Both the position numbers and the translations under genes were made by a program. Under the pieces are notes generated by a model, which worked only from the letters and a program-made list of their open reading frames with translations, had not been told where the DNA came from and did no database searches. Below, one piece after another: positions 1 through 8,356 of a DNA stretch of 64,000 nucleotides. This DNA is from Brevibacterium marinum (GTDB lineage: Bacteria; Actinomycetota; Actinomycetes; Actinomycetales; Brevibacteriaceae), in the NCBI RefSeq assembly GCF_011927955.1, contig NZ_JAATJN010000001.1, positions 310,001 to 374,000 of the forward strand, in the 5' to 3' direction. Numbering within the stretch: position 1 is the stretch's first letter; each line of letters starts with the position of its first letter.

Positions 1-1104
1 TTCCTCCCAGCCCTGTCGCCTGCCGAAGTGCTCGCGGGTGCAGAACGAGACGCCGGTCCTGTGCAGCGCCTCGGTGGAGAACTCGGACAGCGTCGCGATC
101 CCCTTTGTCTCCATGGCCTCGGTGACATCCGGGAAGACGTAGAACGTCGAGCCCGGAGTCGCCACGCTCATCCCGGGGATCGAATTGATGATCGAGCAGG
201 TGGCGTCACGGCGCTTGCGCAGCACTTCGAGCATCCGCCCGACCGAGTCCTGGGGCCCCTGCAGCGCGGCGATTCCCGCCCATTGGACGTGCTGGGTGGT
301 GCAGGATTCGTCGTTGGTGTTCATCGTCGAAATCGCCTCGGCGATCACAGGCGGGGCCACGGCACAGCCGAGACGGGACCCGGTCATCGCAAACTTCTTG
401 GAGAAGGTGTAGAGGATGACGGTGCGCTCGCGCATTCCCTCAAGCGCGGCGATGGACTTCGAGCGTCCCTTGTAGCGCATCTCGAAGTAGGCCTCGTCGG
501 AGAGCACCCAGAGGTCGAACTCCTGTGCGATCGCCGCGATCGCCTCACGTTCGGCATCGGTCGACTCGGCCGAGATCGGGTTCTGCAGATCGTTGTAGAT
601 GATGGCCACGGTCGACTCGTCGATGGAGGCCCGCAGGTGGTCGAGGTCGATGGCGAACCCGTCGGAGGTGGGCACGTAGCGGTAGGGCAGCGCGGTTCCA
701 CCGAGGTATTCGATCTGGGACTCGTAGATCGGGAACCCGGGATTGGGGTAGAGCACACCGGCACCGGGGTCCATCACGGCTTGGAGGAATTTCGTGATCA
801 CGGGCTTGCCACCTGTCGTGACGACCACCTCGGCGGGGTCGATCGTCATGCCTCGCCGGGATCCGATGTCGTCGGCCAGGGCGGCACGCAGCTCCGGAAC
901 CCCCGGCCCAGGACAGTAGCCGGTCTTCCCGTCTTTGATGGCCTGGTCCATGGCCTCGACGATGTGGCCTGCCATGGGGAAATTGAGATCGCCGAGGTGG
1001 AAGGGATAGACCTCATTTCCGCGGGACTTCCAGTCCGCGGCGGCCTGGGCGACCCGGAACGCGGTCTCAGTACCCAGGCTCTCCAAGCGTCGAGCAGTCT
1101 TCAT
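1..1104 (-). CDS. PLP-dependent class I/II aminotransferase, 3' end cut by window
   Basis: The first 368 codons of a fold-type I aminotransferase are visible; the C-terminus lies outside the window. The start ATG at 1104 has a good AAGGAG ribosome site. Around residue 235 the motif SKKFAMTGSRLG carries the PLP-binding lysine (K236), and DEAY near residue 203 supplies the cofactor-binding Asp. The usual NNPHNPTG motif is changed to NDLQNPIS near residue 171, so the substrate group may be unusual. The family swaps an amino group between an amino acid and a 2-oxo acid. The SDR gene lies upstream on the same strand with a 223-bp gap, so it probably has its own promoter. The substrate cannot be read from the sequence. 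Confidence 0.9.
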   Translation of the reverse strand, partial: MKTARRLESLGTETAFRVAQAAADWKSRGNEVYPFHLGDLNFPMAGHIVEAMDQAIKDGKTGYCPGPGVPELRAALADDIGSRRGMTIDPAEVVVTTGGKPVITKFLQAVMDPGAGVLYPNPGFPIYESQIEYLGGTALPYRYVPTSDGFAIDLDHLRASIDESTVAIIYNDLQNPISAESTDAEREAIAAIAQEFDLWVLSDEAYFEMRYKGRSKSIAALEGMRERTVILYTFSKKFAMTGSRLGCAVAPPVIAEAISTMNTNDESCTTQHVQWAGIAALQGPQDSVGRMLEVLRKRRDATCSIINSIPGMSVATPGSTFYVFPDVTEAMETKGIATLSEFSTEALHRTGVSFCTREHFGRRQGWEE

Positions 1105-1327
1105 TGTCGGCTCCTTCATGCGTTCCGGCTGTCCACGGTATGGCGTCCTGATCCGAGGTGAGTTGACGACGGAATCAATGACCGTACGTCACACGATAGA
1201 TGACATGGTCAAGAGTGACGTCGTCCCATTGGACAGGTTCGCCGAGGTGGAGGGCAGGTTCGCCGGGCTGCTCAAGCGGAACTCTGTCCGAGGCGCTGGG
1301 ATCTGTCGGAGTTTTCAGCTGTCCGGT

Positions 1328-2101
1328 TCATTTCGTGGGTCGACTGTCGCGGGCGAACTTCCCGGCTTTGCTCCTGTTCGACCGGAACTTGTGCATGAGT
1401 GCGGTGAGTCGTGTCTTCCGATCGCCGCCGATGACATGGTCCTTGCCCGCGATGAGGGCCTCGACTCCCTGCCGGGCGACCTGTGCCGGATCGTTCTTCC
1501 AGTCATTGGAACCGAAGACAGTGTTCCCCATGCCCGCCGTCTGATGGAAGTTCGTCGCCGTGGCGCCTGGAAGAAGTGCGGTGACGGAGACTCCATGGTC
1601 CTTCATCTCTTCGCGCAGGCCCGCGGCGAAGCTGAACATGAATGCGCGGGTCGGGCCGTAGATCGATTCGAATGGCGTCGGTGTCAGCGCCGACATCGAA
1701 GCCGTGACCAGGATCCGCCCCGCATGCTGCTCGGCCATCTTCTTCACGACCTGTTTGGCCAACAGCACCTGAGAGGTGAGGTTGAGGGCGATCATCTGCT
1801 TCTCGTCCTCGATGTCGGTATCGAGGAATCCGCCGCCGAGGCTGCGTCCGGCATTGAGGACCGCGACGTCCAGTTCGCGTCCGAGCTCCGCCACTTCGTT
1901 CCAGACCTCGGTCACGCCCGCCTCGGTCGTCAGGTCGGCGCGAACCGGGTAGACCTCGGCGTGGGGCAGCGTCTCGCCCAGTTCCCGGATCCGCTCGCTG
2001 GAGCCGACGCCGATGATGTCGTAACCGCGATCGGCAAGCTGTCGGGAGATCTCAAGACCGATTCCTGCAGATGCTCCGGTGACGAGTGCAAGTTGAGCCA
2101 T
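1328..2101 (-). CDS. Short-chain dehydrogenase/reductase with YxxxR active site
   Basis: A 257-residue classical SDR. The N-terminus has the Rossmann motif TGASAGIG (residues 8-15) and the middle has LNAGRS in place of the usual NNAG. The catalytic Ser lies in the segment TASMSAL. The catalytic Tyr motif reads YGPTRAF, so the normally invariant Lys of YxxxK is Arg; the codon is CGC and is unambiguous. Family members use NAD(P)H to interconvert alcohols and ketones in the cytoplasm. The Arg change could lower activity or mark a subgroup. It is co-directional with the membrane protein gene upstream and the aminotransferase downstream. The substrate is unknown. Confidence 0.85.
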   Translation of the reverse strand: MAQLALVTGASAGIGLEISRQLADRGYDIIGVGSSERIRELGETLPHAEVYPVRADLTTEAGVTEVWNEVAELGRELDVAVLNAGRSLGGGFLDTDIEDEKQMIALNLTSQVLLAKQVVKKMAEQHAGRILVTASMSALTPTPFESIYGPTRAFMFSFAAGLREEMKDHGVSVTALLPGATATNFHQTAGMGNTVFGSNDWKNDPAQVARQGVEALIAGKDHVIGGDRKTRLTALMHKFRSNRSKAGKFARDSRPTK

Positions 2102-2227
2102 AATCGTGTGTACTCCCGGATCGATGTCGTGTCGGTCTCCGGAAACTGAACGCCCCGATGAGGCCCAGTATTCCGGTTGTCACCGTTGGCCCTCATGCCT
2201 CAGCCTCCGTCAGCGGCCTTCGAAACC

Positions 2228-2785
2228 TCAGCTCACAGCGGTCGCATTGCGGCCGGCCAACAGGCACCACAGGCCGATGGCCAGGAACACCGGCGCGCCG
2301 AGCAGGCCGCACCAGAAACTGGGCGCGGCGAGGTCTCGGGGCAGGAAGTACGCCACGACCGCAATCAAGGTGAGCACCACTGCCGCGAGGTGGAGAACGG
2401 GTTGAGTGAAGACCATGCCGAGGCCGAAGAAGTGAATGCCGACGATGGCGAAGATCAGGGGCGCGACCAATTCGGAGTGTCCTGTGCGGATGGCGAGGAA
2501 GGCCAGAACTCCCCCGCCGATGATCTCTGTCCACACGACGATGATGTAGACGGTGAAGGCCGTCGTGCCGGAGTCGATCGCCGTCGCTTCGCCCCAATGG
2601 CGGATCGCTGCAAGAATGCTCGGCACCATCAAGGCGAGCCCGGCCGCCGAGAACACTCCGAGGATGATGCGGAACACGGGATGGCTCGGCGGCCCTTCCT
2701 GTCCCCACCCCGACCACATGAATGCGGCAAGCCCGAACACCGCACTGATCATCACAAGATCGCGCGGAAAGGACTGGTCGATCAT
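2228..2785 (-). CDS. Small integral membrane protein of unknown function
   Basis: A 185-residue hydrophobic protein with about six predicted membrane segments (roughly residues 9-25, 38-60, 75-98, 107-125, 129-148 and 157-178) and almost no soluble domain. I chose ATG 2785 because GAAAGGG sits just before it; a longer reading frame upstream has no ribosome site. I do not recognise the family. It lies 126 bp upstream of the SDR gene on the same strand and is divergent from the oxidase at 3050. No substrate-binding or catalytic motif is visible. Confidence 0.8.
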   Translation of the reverse strand: MIDQSFPRDLVMISAVFGLAAFMWSGWGQEGPPSHPVFRIILGVFSAAGLALMVPSILAAIRHWGEATAIDSGTTAFTVYIIVVWTEIIGGGVLAFLAIRTGHSELVAPLIFAIVGIHFFGLGMVFTQPVLHLAAVVLTLIAVVAYFLPRDLAAPSFWCGLLGAPVFLAIGLWCLLAGRNATAVS

Positions 2786-3049
2786 CGTTGACCCTTTCAC
2801 CTCAGTTGACTTGCCTCCGAGTCTAGCCAAAACCGGCCCGGAACTGCAGGCAGACAGAACTGTCCACCGTACGGACCACTGCGTGGATCGGCACTTCGAA
2901 TTCGGACCATGCCCTCGCGGATTCCATATGGCAATACGCCGCACGGCCACCATTTACTTCGCCCCTTCCGTGGGATAGAACTGATTCCGTACGCGGTCAG
3001 ACTGACAGATCGTCACTGCCGATGAGTACCCACGATCAGGAGCTGCGCA

Positions 3050-4504
3050 TTGTCCTACCTCAACGGTGAGGCCTCCCATTGGCTGACCCAGTCCCCGCCC
3101 GAGTCCACCGCCCCTTCCCCGCTGCCTGCCGAGAAGCAGGATCTCGTCATCGTCGGAGGAGGACTGACCGGCCTGTGGTCGGCCTACTACGCGAGGCAGG
3201 CCCACCCCGACTGGCAGATCACCGTCATCGAGGCCAAGCACATCGGCTACGGGGCATCCGGGCGCAACGGCGGCTGGCTCTCGACTCTGCTGCCCGGAAA
3301 CAGAGCCAAGTACGCCGAGGCGGTCGACCGCGCCCGCGCCACCGATCCGACCGGCCCGGTCGGGTCCGCAGGGCCGACCGGCGTGGAGTCCGTGAGGTCT
3401 TTCCAGTCCGCTCTCTTCGACTCGATCGACGAGGTGCTCGAAGTCCTCGACGCCGAAGGCATCGACGCTCATCAGGTCCGCGGCGGTCACATCGACATCG
3501 CCCAGACCGAGGCCGGGATGTCCCGACTGCGCGAGCTCTACGAGGGTGACAGACAGTACGGGTACGGACCCGAGGACATGCAGTTCCTCGACGCCGAGGA
3601 AACCCGCGCCCGCATCAACGTCGACAACGCGCAGGGCAGCGTGTACTTCCCCGGCACCGCCCGCATCGACCCGGCACTGCTGTCACAGGGTCTCGCTCGC
3701 GCCCTCAGGAAACAGGACGTGACGATCTGCGAACACACCTCGGCGGGCCACATCAGCGCCGACGTCGTCGCCACCGATCGCGGTCCGGTCGCCGGCGAGA
3801 CGATCTTCGTCTGCCTCGAAGGCTATTCGGACACGGTCACCGGCGACCTGCCCGGGTTGGAAGGACGTCAGGTCATCCCGGTGTTCTCCTCGATGATCGC
3901 GACCAACCCGCTTCCCGCCTCGGTGTGGGAGACCATCGGCTGGGACGGGCGCGAATGTCTCGGCGACACCGCGCACACCTTCATCTACGCCCAGCGCACC
4001 GATGACGATCGGATCGCCCTGGGCGGTCGCGGGGCGCCCTATGAGTTCCGTTCGGGTCTGCCCGGTGACGGCGAGGTCCCCGCCGAGGTGGTCGATCTGC
4101 TGAGTGCGCGACTGTCCTCTCTTTTCCCCGACCTCGAGTTCGAGGTTGCCCACGCGTGGCGCGGCGCCCTCGGCGTGACCCGGGACTGGTGCGCCGGCAT
4201 CTTCTTCGATGCCGAGCAGCGCATCGGCGTCGCTCGCGGCTACGCCGGGCACGGGGTGACGGCCACCCACCTGGCGGCGAAGACGCTGATCGACCGGGTC
4301 TCGGGTGCGTCGACTCCGCTGACCGCCCTGCCGTGGAACGAGCACTACTCGGGCCAGTGGGAGCCGGAGCCGATCCGCTGGCTGGGCATCCGCTCGATGT
4401 ACAGGATCTTCAACATCGCCGACGCCTGGGAGGCCGTCACCGGCGCGAAGACGACGAGCCTGCTCGCCCGGTTCGGCTCCCGCCTAGCCGGACTGCATGA
4501 GTAG
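3050..4504 (+). CDS. FAD-dependent amine/amino-acid oxidase, DAO family (PuuB-like)
   Basis: A 484-residue DAO-superfamily flavoenzyme. The FAD Rossmann motif VGGGLTG is at residues 35-41, followed by an acidic strand end (VIEA) and the segment GASGRNGGW typical of the gamma-glutamylputrescine oxidase-like branch. The C-terminal FAD segment GYAGHGVTATH is also present. Such enzymes oxidise a primary or secondary amine using O2 or another acceptor. The start is a TTG at 3050 with AGGAG seven bases upstream. The gene is followed by a long palindrome and then an aminotransferase on the same strand, a pairing consistent with amine catabolism. The exact substrate is not known. Confidence 0.85.
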   Translation: MSYLNGEASHWLTQSPPESTAPSPLPAEKQDLVIVGGGLTGLWSAYYARQAHPDWQITVIEAKHIGYGASGRNGGWLSTLLPGNRAKYAEAVDRARATDPTGPVGSAGPTGVESVRSFQSALFDSIDEVLEVLDAEGIDAHQVRGGHIDIAQTEAGMSRLRELYEGDRQYGYGPEDMQFLDAEETRARINVDNAQGSVYFPGTARIDPALLSQGLARALRKQDVTICEHTSAGHISADVVATDRGPVAGETIFVCLEGYSDTVTGDLPGLEGRQVIPVFSSMIATNPLPASVWETIGWDGRECLGDTAHTFIYAQRTDDDRIALGGRGAPYEFRSGLPGDGEVPAEVVDLLSARLSSLFPDLEFEVAHAWRGALGVTRDWCAGIFFDAEQRIGVARGYAGHGVTATHLAAKTLIDRVSGASTPLTALPWNEHYSGQWEPEPIRWLGIRSMYRIFNIADAWEAVTGAKTTSLLARFGSRLAGLHE

Positions 4505-4509
4505 CACGC

Positions 4510-4577
4510 CATCGGCTACCTGAACCTGCAATAACCACCTGCACACGGGTAGCTGCTGCAGGTTCAGGTAGCCGATG
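4510..4577. repeat. Long perfect palindrome; part recurs at 14326
   Basis: Two perfect 21-base arms (4510-4530 and 4557-4577) flank a 26-base loop. It lies between two co-directional genes and ends only 19 bases before the ATG at 4596, so the ribosome site is just outside the hairpin. The 16-base stretch GCTACCTGAACCTGCA recurs at 14326-14341 in another intergenic hairpin. It may be a terminator for the oxidase, an attenuator, or a dispersed palindromic repeat. No T-run follows. Confidence 0.75.
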
Positions 4578-4595
4578 ATCACGAAAGGAACCGCA

Positions 4596-5765
4596 ATGAC
4601 CCGCACGTACCGCCGCATCTCCCCCGTGGCCGAGAACTACCCGGCCTCGAGCATCCGCAAGATGTTCAACCTCGCCCTCGACTTCCCCGACGCAGTGAAG
4701 CTGACCGTCGGCGAACCCGATTTCAACACCCCGGAGCACATCAAGGCCGCCGGGATCCGCGCCATCGAGAACGACAACACCCGCTACGTCGCCAATGCCG
4801 GCATCCCGGAGCTGCGCAGTGCGATCGCCCGCAAGTACTCCAGACGCTGGGACCGGGGCATCGGACCGGAGAACGTTATGGTCTCGTTCGGTGCCATGGA
4901 GGCACTGACCTTCGCCCTCGACGTCACCGTCTCTCCTGGTGAAGAGGTCATCATCCCCGATCCCAGCTTCCCGAACTACATGGGCCAGGTCCACCGCCTC
5001 GGCGGGGTCGCGGTCTCTGTTCCCGTGCGGGAGGAGAACGACTTCAAGCTCCGCGCCGAGGACGTCCGGGACGCCGTCACCGACAGGACCGCGGCCGTGA
5101 TCATCAACAGCCCCTCGAATCCGCTGGGCTCGGTCATGGACCGGACGGAGCTCGAGCAGATCGCAGAGCTCGCGGATGAGCGCGGTTTCACGATCATCTC
5201 CGACGAGGTCTACGACCAGATGGTCTTCGACGATGCCGTGTTCACTTCCATCGCCGAGGTGCGCCCGGACTTCGACCGGTTCCTCGCCATCGGCAGCTTC
5301 TCGAAGACCTATGCGATGACAGGGTGGCGCTGCGGCTTCGTCATCGGGGCCGAGGACTTCATCGCTCCGATGTCGCTGCTCCAGGAGGGGCTGACCTCGA
5401 GCCTGCCCGGGTTCGTCCAGGAGGCCGCGGTCGCCGCGATCGAAGGGCCGCAGACGGACGTCGACAGGATGGTGAGCTCCTATGCCGAACGGCGCGAGAT
5501 CCTCATCGATCGCATCAACGCCATCGATGGGCTGAGCGTCGTCCGCCCCGAAGCGACGTTCTATGCCTTCGTCAACGTCAAGAAGTGGGGTCTGAGTTCC
5601 TGGGAGCTCGCGATCGCGCTGTTGGAGAACCACAACCTCGCCACCATCCCCGGATCGGCTTTCGGGCCCGCCGGAGAAGGCTATCTGCGCCTGACCTTCG
5701 CGGTCTCGCCCGAGACGATCAACACCGCGTGCGACCGGCTGGAGGCGTTCGCCGCCGGCCGGTGA
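4596..5765 (+). CDS. PLP-dependent class I aminotransferase
   Basis: A 389-residue aminotransferase of fold type I. Visible hallmarks are VGEPDFNTP near the N-terminus, NSPSNPLG in the centre, DEVYDQM with the pyridine-binding Asp, the PLP-lysine motif SFSKTYAMTGWR, and a C-terminal RLTFA with the substrate carboxylate Arg. This is the aspartate/alanine/aromatic aminotransferase group. I chose ATG 4596 because GAAAGGAA lies just upstream; an ATG at 4575 overlaps the palindrome. The gene follows an amine/amino-acid oxidase gene, so both may act in one degradation route. Substrate specificity cannot be assigned. Confidence 0.9.
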   Translation: MTRTYRRISPVAENYPASSIRKMFNLALDFPDAVKLTVGEPDFNTPEHIKAAGIRAIENDNTRYVANAGIPELRSAIARKYSRRWDRGIGPENVMVSFGAMEALTFALDVTVSPGEEVIIPDPSFPNYMGQVHRLGGVAVSVPVREENDFKLRAEDVRDAVTDRTAAVIINSPSNPLGSVMDRTELEQIAELADERGFTIISDEVYDQMVFDDAVFTSIAEVRPDFDRFLAIGSFSKTYAMTGWRCGFVIGAEDFIAPMSLLQEGLTSSLPGFVQEAAVAAIEGPQTDVDRMVSSYAERREILIDRINAIDGLSVVRPEATFYAFVNVKKWGLSSWELAIALLENHNLATIPGSAFGPAGEGYLRLTFAVSPETINTACDRLEAFAAGR

Positions 5766-5801
5766 CTCCCGGTCGGTCGCCACACGCGCACCATCCTCAA
5801 A

Positions 5802-5875
5802 CACCGAGAGCACACCGCAGCGTCGAGGGCGGAGCGTCTACCCTATGCCCTGAACGCTGCGGTGTGCTTTCGGTG
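5802..5875. terminator. Bidirectional hairpin between convergent genes
   Basis: Arms 5802-5823 and 5854-5875 are 22 bases long and pair with a single G-T wobble around a 30-base loop. The element sits between the stop of the aminotransferase (+) and the stop of the SSS symporter (-), where a shared terminator is expected. Confidence 0.8.
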
Positions 5876-5912
5876 GTCCGCCGACGGCGCAGCATCTTGC
5901 ACTGAGTGCGCT

Positions 5913-7340
5913 TCAGCTGCGCACGGAAGTCTCGTCCGTGGCCGACCGCGTCGCCCTGCCGCGTTTCGTCGCAGTCACCAGGCTGACGATGACGAGTACG
6001 ACGACGGCAGCGGGCAGCGCAGGGATGACGGAATTGATCTCGCCGGACTTGCCGCTGACTTCCCACAGGATGGTGACAACGCCGCCGGCGATCATCGACG
6101 ACAGGGCGCCTGCGGCTGTGACCCGCTTCCAGAACAGGGCCGCCAGCACCGCAGGAGTGATCGCGGCACCGTACATCGTGTAGGCATACATCTGGAGTGC
6201 GAGCACGGATTCGAAGAACTGGACCATGATGTAACCCAAGAGGGCGATTGCGAGAACGGAGAACCGTCCGACCAGAACTCCCGCCTTCGAGTCTCCTCGG
6301 CTCTTGTCCTTGATGAATGCCAGATCGTAGACGACGTTGCCGGAACATGTGAGCAGGTAGGACGAGCCGGTGGTGACGATGAGTGCCAGGGCCGCGACGA
6401 GCAGCACGGCACCGATTCCCGCCGGCGTGAACTCACCTTCGGCAAGGGCAAGGATCGCCATGTCCGGGTTGATCTCAGGCATGAGGATGGTCGAACCAGA
6501 CGCCAGAAGGATGATCGGTGCAACGATCAGCGCTGCCCCGATGAAGAAGAGGATGGTCGCATTGCGAGCAACCTTGGGAGACCGTGCCGCAGCAAGGCGC
6601 TGGTGCATGTTCTGATCGCCGAGGATGAGGAGGAACAGGGGGAGGAAGTAGCCCAGGATCTGCCACGGCCCGAGAACCCCCGTGAACGACTTGAACGCGG
6701 GGTCCAGTCGTTCGACATAGCTGCCGACGCCGCCGAGATCGTTGAGGAATACCCAGACGAGCGCACCGAGGAGAGAGATCACGATGAGGACTGTTGAAAG
6801 GAAATCGGTCCAGGCCACAGACTTCAGGCCGCCGGACAGCGACAGGAACGTGATGAGGACCGTCGCCACGATCGTCGCCTGGGTCGTGCTCAGCGGCGTG
6901 ATGAGGGTGAGGATATAGCCGGCCCCGGTGAATTGATACGCGGTGATTCCGATGAACGCGACGAGGATGAGCACAGTTCCGGCGACACGGACCGGTCGCC
7001 CGAATTTGGACTCGAAGAGCTCAGGGACGGTGCGGAATCCGTTCTTCCTCACCTTCGGTGCTATGAAGTAGAGGACGATGATTCCGCAGAAGGTGCCGGC
7101 GAAGAACAGGATTCCCGCCAACGGGCCGTTGCTGTAGATGAAGTTCGCCCCGCCGATGATCGAGCCGGACCCGACGAACGTCGCCAGGAGAGTTCCGGCG
7201 AGAACCCATGTCGGCAGCGACTTTCCCGCCAGGACGAAGTCCTCTCCGTCCCTCATCGCCGATGCGCGGCCGAACCATGCGGCGATGGCGATCATGATCG
7301 CCACATAGGCGATGAGGACGATGACGAATGTGAGGTTCAT
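5913..7340 (-). CDS. Sodium:solute symporter (SSS family)
   Basis: A 475-residue membrane protein with about 13 hydrophobic segments. The N-terminal GRASAMRDGEDFVLAGKSLP followed by the GSGSIIGGA region is characteristic of SSS transporters, which couple uptake of a small organic solute to sodium. A ribosome site AAGGGA precedes ATG 7340. The RpiR regulator gene lies just upstream on the same strand. Between them, at 7406-7424, is a 19-bp site also found in front of the amidohydrolase, so transporter and hydrolase are probably co-regulated. The solute is likely an amino-acid or peptide-like compound used by the hydrolase; this is inferred from context only. Confidence 0.9.
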   Translation of the reverse strand: MNLTFVIVLIAYVAIMIAIAAWFGRASAMRDGEDFVLAGKSLPTWVLAGTLLATFVGSGSIIGGANFIYSNGPLAGILFFAGTFCGIIVLYFIAPKVRKNGFRTVPELFESKFGRPVRVAGTVLILVAFIGITAYQFTGAGYILTLITPLSTTQATIVATVLITFLSLSGGLKSVAWTDFLSTVLIVISLLGALVWVFLNDLGGVGSYVERLDPAFKSFTGVLGPWQILGYFLPLFLLILGDQNMHQRLAAARSPKVARNATILFFIGAALIVAPIILLASGSTILMPEINPDMAILALAEGEFTPAGIGAVLLVAALALIVTTGSSYLLTCSGNVVYDLAFIKDKSRGDSKAGVLVGRFSVLAIALLGYIMVQFFESVLALQMYAYTMYGAAITPAVLAALFWKRVTAAGALSSMIAGGVVTILWEVSGKSGEINSVIPALPAAVVVLVIVSLVTATKRGRATRSATDETSVRS

Positions 7341-7405
7341 AGGTTTCCCTTGTGTCGTGGTGCACAGATGCGCAGACCACGATTCTCACCGACGACCGCA
7401 GGTGA

Positions 7406-7424
7406 ATGCAACAATTTTTGCAAA
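7406..7424. promoter_or_regulatory. Putative RpiR operator, copy 1 (symporter)
   Basis: The sequence ATGCAACAATTTTTGCAAA matches the site at 8285-8303 at 17 of 19 positions (opposite strand). It lies directly after the regulator stop codon and about 65 bp before the symporter ATG. It contains the half-sites TTGCAA and TTG(T/C)TGCA expected of a dyad operator. Confidence 0.65.
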
Positions 7425-7428
7425 CATT

Positions 7429-8271
7429 TCAATCTTCGGCAATCGCCGAGGTGGCTCCCCACAGATCGTCGATGCGTCCGAGCGTGCGCTGAGTCCGCTC
7501 CTCATCGTGCCGGGCCAGACATCCGAGCAGGTATTGGACGGCGCTAGTCGCACACACGAGCGACGAGATCAGCTCGGAAGATTCAGCCGGCACGAGAACA
7601 TGCTCGTCGGAGATGTCGGTCAGGGCGGTCTGACGGTCGGCGATGACGAGGACCGTCGCCCCCTGCTGCCGAGCCGCCTCGGCCAATTGGACCACGGCAC
7701 GGGAGGACTTCCAGAGCGTGATCGCCACGAAGCAGTCGTGCGAGCTGAGCAGATTGACCTCGTTGACCATCGACGTCACGGAACCCGAATGCAGACGCAC
7801 CGGATACCCGAGCATCTGCGCCACGTGCGCCAGCTGCATTCCTGGGGCGGCGTAGGAGCCCGTCGCGAACACGCCCGTGGATTCGGAGGCGATGATGTGT
7901 TCGCCCATCCTGTTGAGGGTGCCCTCATCGAGGCCGTCGCGCATCCGCTCGAGCAGCTCGATGTCCTTGTCGATCGAGTTCGCCAACCGCCCCTGACTCC
8001 GGTTGTGCAGATACAGGCTGCGCGAGCTCAGCGATGCCAGGTAACGAGTGCGGATCTCTGCCGAGAATGTCGGCCAACCGGTATATCCGAGCGATTGTGC
8101 CGCGCGAACGACCGTAGCGACGTTCACCTGCGCCATATCGGCAAGGAACTGAGCCGAGCAGTAAGCGGCCTCATCCGGATCCGCCTCGATCACACTCAGA
8201 ATCGTCTTCGTCGCGCGTGTCAGCCGTGCGGCCGATCGGAGAGTGTCGATCCACTCGGTGAAGCTGCTCAC
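7429..8271 (-). CDS. RpiR-family transcriptional regulator (HTH + SIS)
   Basis: A 280-residue regulator. Residues about 1-80 form the RpiR-type helix-turn-helix (VNVATVVRAAQSLGYTGW is the recognition region), and about 105-250 form a SIS phosphosugar-like fold with the segment GVFATGSYAAPG. RpiR proteins sense small effectors and repress or activate catabolic operons. It is divergent from the amidohydrolase at 8357 and upstream of the symporter on the same strand. The two copies of a 19-bp dyad at 7406 and 8285 place its probable operators in front of both targets. The effector is unknown; the genes around it suggest an amino-acid or dipeptide derivative rather than a sugar. Confidence 0.9.
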   Translation of the reverse strand: MSSFTEWIDTLRSAARLTRATKTILSVIEADPDEAAYCSAQFLADMAQVNVATVVRAAQSLGYTGWPTFSAEIRTRYLASLSSRSLYLHNRSQGRLANSIDKDIELLERMRDGLDEGTLNRMGEHIIASESTGVFATGSYAAPGMQLAHVAQMLGYPVRLHSGSVTSMVNEVNLLSSHDCFVAITLWKSSRAVVQLAEAARQQGATVLVIADRQTALTDISDEHVLVPAESSELISSLVCATSAVQYLLGCLARHDEERTQRTLGRIDDLWGATSAIAED

Positions 8272-8284
8272 AGTCCGGACTTCC

Positions 8285-8303
8285 TTTGCAAAGGTTGTTG
8301 CAT
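8285..8303. promoter_or_regulatory. Putative RpiR operator, copy 2 (regulator/amidohydrolase)
   Basis: On the minus strand this reads ATGCAACAACCTTTGCAAA, 17 of 19 identical to the copy at 7406. It lies in the 85-bp gap between the divergent regulator and amidohydrolase genes and could control both. Confidence 0.65.
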
Positions 8304-8356
8304 TGCACCTACTCTGGGCCCATCATCCTAATCGGATCCAATGAAGGAGACATGGA

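Noticed and set aside
28-1161. Long plus-strand open frame of 377 codons at the left edge
   Set aside because: It is antisense to a clear aminotransferase on the minus strand; its own translation is Arg/Gly/Asp-rich with no family signature, as expected of a GC-rich shadow.
4557-4577. GGTTCAGGTAGCC as a possible tRNA T-arm
   Set aside because: No acceptor or anticodon stem fits around it; it is one arm of a perfect palindrome.
4437-5813. Minus-strand open frame of 458 codons
   Set aside because: It lies opposite a complete, motif-rich aminotransferase gene and has no ribosome site or domain.
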